Below, one piece after another: positions 59,290 through 64,000 of a DNA stretch of 64,000 bases. The notes beneath the pieces were generated by a model. It did no database searches, was not told where the DNA came from, and saw only the letters and a program-made list of their open reading frames with translations. The DNA is from Rotaria sp. Silwood1 (Eukaryota; Rotifera; Eurotatoria; Philodinida; Philodinidae). The stretch lies in contig CAJNOP010000528.1 of the NCBI GenBank assembly GCA_905250075.1, positions 84,813-148,812 on the forward strand, given 5' to 3'. A program made the translations under genes and the position numbers. Position 1 is the first letter of the stretch. Each line of letters opens with the position of its first letter.

Positions 59290-60306
59290 TAAATCATGAA
59301 GTAAATTTACGATAAAATACGACATATAATGGCTAATCATTCATTCATTCATCCATCATTTTGTTGTACGCATGCAGCGACACATAACCGCAGCGATGAA
59401 ACATACTGAACTTATACATGTTCATTCGTTGTTTTTTTTAGATTATCTCTCGATTAACTTTTAATCAAGAATCTATTGAGAGATCCATCAATGATCGAGA
59501 TTGGACTACTTTGAAGTAGTTCGATCAGAATCAAATTGAATTGAGACGGTTGAATCTTACGATCGTACCAATTTTCACTCCAAGTGTAGGTACTAATAAT
59601 TCAAAGTAAACTGGAATAAACAGCAACTACTCAATTTTCTAAAAACAAAATAACAAATCAAAAACACTTAGTATTTATGTCAAATGTGATGTCTTTGAAC
59701 AAATCAAAACTTCAAATTTAATGAAATCAGATCACCATTTGCTATAAATATGCCTCTTAAAACGATACGATTACATTTCAATAAACCAATTATATCAGTA
59801 AGTGATGATGATCATTCAGGCATCAGCTCACTGAAGTAAAAATTAATATGAATTTATTATTAGAATGTCCACAGAAAACCGAAGTACTTTGCTTGAAGAA
59901 TAAACAATTTATCTAATATGTCAATATAGAAATCCTATTAAAAGTTTCAAATTAGATTTTCATTCGAATATTAAAAAATAAACTAGAATTACTTGTAATT
60001 TATTTTTATTTTAATTTAATCTTACAAGTAATTCATCAAAATCACCGTACACATAGTATTAATTCTAATCTAACATCATCAGCAATTACAACCGTAGGAT
60101 GATATTTATGCGATTTACTTATTTTCTCTACAATAATATAAAAACTTGGTGTTATTAATGAAAATCCGAATAGTCTTGTAGATCTTGTATTTTATTGGTT
60201 ACAAAAATAAGCGAATAAAGAACTTAAACTATCGTATGTATCTATGATTAATACTGACAACATGAAAATGAAATTACAACATTTATAGTTAAAATTTAGT
60301 TGTCAA

Positions 60307-61360
<1,054 letters not shown>

Positions 61361-61845
61361 AACTTATTTTCTAAGATTTTTTATTTATTTTAATCGAGAA
61401 TTTTTTTTTTGTAAAAATTAAAAATATTTATTCAATAAGAATATGACCATCATAGTCATTATGTTATGAATACCAGTGAGTAAAAGAAATATAACATTCT
61501 TTCTCATAAAAAGAAAAAAAAAAAAAAAAAAAAAAAAAAAACAAAGCCAACAATATAAAATTTCACATGCTGCTTGTATTTCTGTATACTTGAGTCATCA
61601 AAACATCATACTGCTTATTGTATATACTGCCGTATATATTATACATTATAAGACTTAAATCATAGTCAGTCATGTATAATAATATTTGTGCTGTTCTGTT
61701 CTGCTATTTTTCTTTTTTTTTCTTTCTCATTCGTAGATTTTTTTATTTTACAGCCACCTGATTTTATAACCAATATTCCTACCACGAAATATACACTCTT
61801 TCATTCATTATTTGACATATTAGATCGAATTGTATATCATATATA
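61361..61845. other. Intergenic with poly-A tract
   Basis: Contains an A-run of about 30 at 61510-61541 and T-rich tracts. Holds the PSMD14 3' UTR and the 5' region of the next gene. No exon seen. Confidence 0.45.
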
Positions 61846-62268
61846 ATGGAATGGTATGGATATGTTGCGATTTTGTTATTAATTCTATTAGCAATTGTTG
61901 TGGGTGTTATTCTTGCATGTATATTAGGTGGTCAACATTGTACAGTATCGATTCAACAACGTCAACAAAATCATGAATTAACAAAAATACAACAAGAACA
62001 AGAAAGAAAACGAGAAAAAAAATTAAGTTCAAAATTAAAACGAACATTTCATCATTCATCTAAAACAGAACAACCTATAAAACCTATTGAAGATGTTAAA
62101 ACAGTTGAATTTACATTAAAAGTAGGTGATGATCGTAAAAAAACTGAAGAATTAACAACAAATAATGAATCGACAATGATTCTTTTACCAACAAAACGTG
62201 TGACTCAAGCTGAACTTGATGAACGACAGAAAAAACGAGATGAACTTAGAAAAAAATATAATCTTTAA
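61846..62268 (+). CDS. Small single-pass membrane protein, unrecognised
   Basis: Single-exon gene of 140 residues. Residues about 4-28 form one membrane span (YVAILLLILLAIVVGVILAC) followed by GGQHC and a long, very charged cytoplasmic-type tail: Gln/Glu/Lys-rich helix (KIQQEQERKREKKLSSKLKR), a middle section, and a C-terminal helix (QAELDERQKKRDELRKKYNL). Only two Cys, both next to the membrane, could be lipidated. The ATG lies 22 nt after a CATATTAG acceptor-like site, as in several other genes here. A signal-anchor orientation with the tail inside the cell is inferred from the positive charges after the span. Family not recognised. Confidence 0.65.
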   Translation: MEWYGYVAILLLILLAIVVGVILACILGGQHCTVSIQQRQQNHELTKIQQEQERKREKKLSSKLKRTFHHSSKTEQPIKPIEDVKTVEFTLKVGDDRKKTEELTTNNESTMILLPTKRVTQAELDERQKKRDELRKKYNL

Positions 62269-64000
62269 AAAAAATTATTGATATTATTTAATATGTTTCT
62301 TTCTTTCTTTTTTTTTGTTTTTATGTATATTTCATTCATTGAACAAATACAAACAAGAAAATTTCATGTTTTTTTTTTTAATGTTCACTTCTTCTTTTTA
62401 CAAGAAATAAATATTTAAGCAGCATAAAATATGTGAAGGCTCTCATACCTGTATTTGTAGATAGCGCTACTTACTGTACATAACTAATAATATTTGAAAA
62501 TGAAACTTTCTTGTTTCATATGAATTGTCGAGAAAATTTACTAAGTCTTTACTTTTACTAAAGCATAAGTTTACTCACATGTGATATTCTTATGAGAATT
62601 GTCTTTTATAGGTTTTTTTCTATACAAGTTGATTTTTGAAGATTGAGTTTCGAAGTTATATACTTGCAATGTTTTTAATTAAAGTGATTTTTTGTTTCTC
62701 ATGAGTTTTTATTTATCATCTGAATAGGATTAGATTGTCTCATGAATTGAAGTTCGTCTTATCTATATTTACAGTATTAAATATTTTATCTACCCAGATT
62801 AAATAATTTTTCACTATCTTGATTCATCAAAAGAAAACCTTTTCACTTTTATCTATTTTAAGACTTGAAAAACGTTGTTCTTCTTTAATTCCACAGAATG
62901 TCTCTCCATCTATAATACCGACATAGAGTTAGTGCGAGCATTCTACAGGTGAACTATAAGTAAAATTCAATTTGTAGAAGAAGGATTTCTTACAGCAATT
63001 TTTCACTGAACCTGACTTTTTCAGATTATATTGACATTCTAGACATGGTAAAGCTATATTAAGCACAAAATGAGTTCTTTCTAAGTTAGAAAAAAAAACA
63101 ATTTTTCTCCTGATCATAGATATCGTTTCGACTCATTTCTGAGCATTTTCTATTAAGAAAAATAAAAAAGAATAATTTAAAAAGAAGCGGCGTTTCTCTC
63201 CAAAGTTGTCAATCTGGATCATATGTGGTCAAATTTTTAGTGCATAAATCTATTCTCATTAGAAGCGGTGTTGTAAATTACAAATATTTCTGTGAAACTG
63301 TTGAATTTAAAGTTGTACTTTTCTTTTTTGTCAATTGTTTCGTACCTTCAATTGGAAATATATCCCATCAGCCTACAGTATGATGAATGACAGTAATATA
63401 TATCAATAATATGACCGTATCTTATACATTTTGAAGGAGGGGTGCCAAATTATGAGCTGATCATCCTAAACAAGATCGGTCTAAGTTTATTAGCTCAATA
63501 ATCAGCATTGACCCTCGATTATTTTCCACAAGTTTATTTTTGCATTTTATCACAACTCAATTATTTGAGACCCCTCGGATCCCCTCAAGGTTCGAAAAAA
63601 ATTTTTTTTCGCCGTTTTATCAGAAGTCCATCTAGTTCGATAGCGCTATGTGTGCTAATTACATATATCACATTATTTTTCAAAAGTGCTCGGACAATAA
63701 GAAAAATCTGAAGTACTCTTTGGAAGCTCTAAAAAATCAGTTTTCTATTTGAAAGTCTATCAGAGTGCGAACAAAACTAGTCAAAAATAAGCTCATTAGA
63801 TAGAGAATTTCATGCTCTATCCGAATCTATAAGAGCATCTTAGACATTTGAATTTTTTTCTATCGATAAATGCCAAACATCGCCCCAATTAGATCATTTG
63901 ATACAAATAATGATTTTTTGAGTCTTTCGAAGTTATAATTTGTCTGGGTGCATCAGCCTGATCTTTTCATTGAATAGGCAGTTCAATGTGCTCTTTCTGA
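62269..64000. other. No gene seen to the end of the window
   Basis: AT-rich sequence with only short open frames on both strands. No splice-compatible exon series, RNA gene or clear repeat was recognised. It includes the 3' UTR of the small membrane protein (AATAAA at 62406). Confidence 0.45.

Larger units (their letters stand above)
55548..60060 (-). pseudogene. Shattered IDH3 beta/gamma-like (NAD-isocitrate dehydrogenase) pseudogene
   Basis: Read on the minus strand, three pieces follow IDH3 order. Near 60055-60020 a GDFDELL-like remnant ends at a GTAAG donor and resembles the N-terminal GDGIGPEL block. At 59830-59704, after an acceptor, the frame reads SSSLTDIIGLLKCNRIVLRG and then a GDLISLNLKF block, matching the IDH3 region '..KRNRVxLKG...GDLQSLN.K'; it has stops at both ends. 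At 55669-55548 a last exon reads VIKQRHIKTRDIDCYTTQ and ends at TAG, like the IDH3B C-terminus (VRTRDMGGYSTT). The GG of that motif is lost. The central catalytic exons are missing and the interval holds three transposable elements. The match is from memory of the family, without alignment. Confidence 0.5.

Overview
The window is animal nuclear DNA, very AT-rich, with many short (about 45-60 bp) GT-AG introns. It most likely comes from a bdelloid rotifer, Rotaria-like. Four things point there: an intronless ADP-ribosyltransferase fused to kinesin-light-chain-like TPRs, relics of a rotifer-type transmembrane family with the 'STLECFY...QCxPxxCSY' signature, CCCACA/TGTGGG-type arrays (the hexamer I recall for bdelloid telomeres), and start codons that often sit a few bases after a splice-acceptor-like AG, as expected with spliced-leader trans-splicing. 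The species call is inference. One 100-N scaffold gap lies at 37380-37479.

Layout. 1-5.2 kb: the 3' end of a membrane-protein gene, then a complete ZIP metal transporter (SLC39A8/A14 type) whose first intron carries a hAT-type MITE. 5.9-8.2 kb: two decayed copies of the rotifer transmembrane family. 8.9-10.1 kb (minus): two tandem paralogues of an unrecognised Cys/His-rich family. 10.1-14.2 kb: no genes, but a 620-bp foldback repeat. 14.6-23.3 kb: PDS5, the cohesin regulator, for which I could trace 25 exons giving a consistent 1,359-residue frame; its long introns hold several different MITE-like insertions. 25.3-30.5 kb: an unrecognised low-complexity/coiled-coil protein. 30.5-38.5 kb: a repeat-rich, gene-poor, subtelomere-like block with alternating CCCACA arrays and 16-bp minisatellites.

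38.5-55.4 kb is gene-dense: the ART-TPR gene; a convergent 915-residue coiled-coil / ZU5-like / double death-domain protein; and three nicotinic-type Cys-loop receptor subunits. Two of these lack the vicinal-cysteine pair (minus strand) and one has it (plus strand), arranged around a divergent promoter region. A small secreted His-rich protein follows. 55.5-60.1 kb (minus) is a shattered IDH3 beta/gamma-like pseudogene with three transposable elements in its interior. 60.3-61.4 kb: PSMD14/RPN11 with an intact JAMM site. 61.8-62.3 kb: a small single-pass membrane protein. The last 1.7 kb shows nothing I can support.

The receptor cluster plausibly supplies subunits of one heteromeric channel. 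PDS5 and PSMD14 are housekeeping genes and show no operon-like link. For seven spliced genes the exon lengths I read sum to a multiple of three, which supports those models; the rest is pattern reading without alignment.
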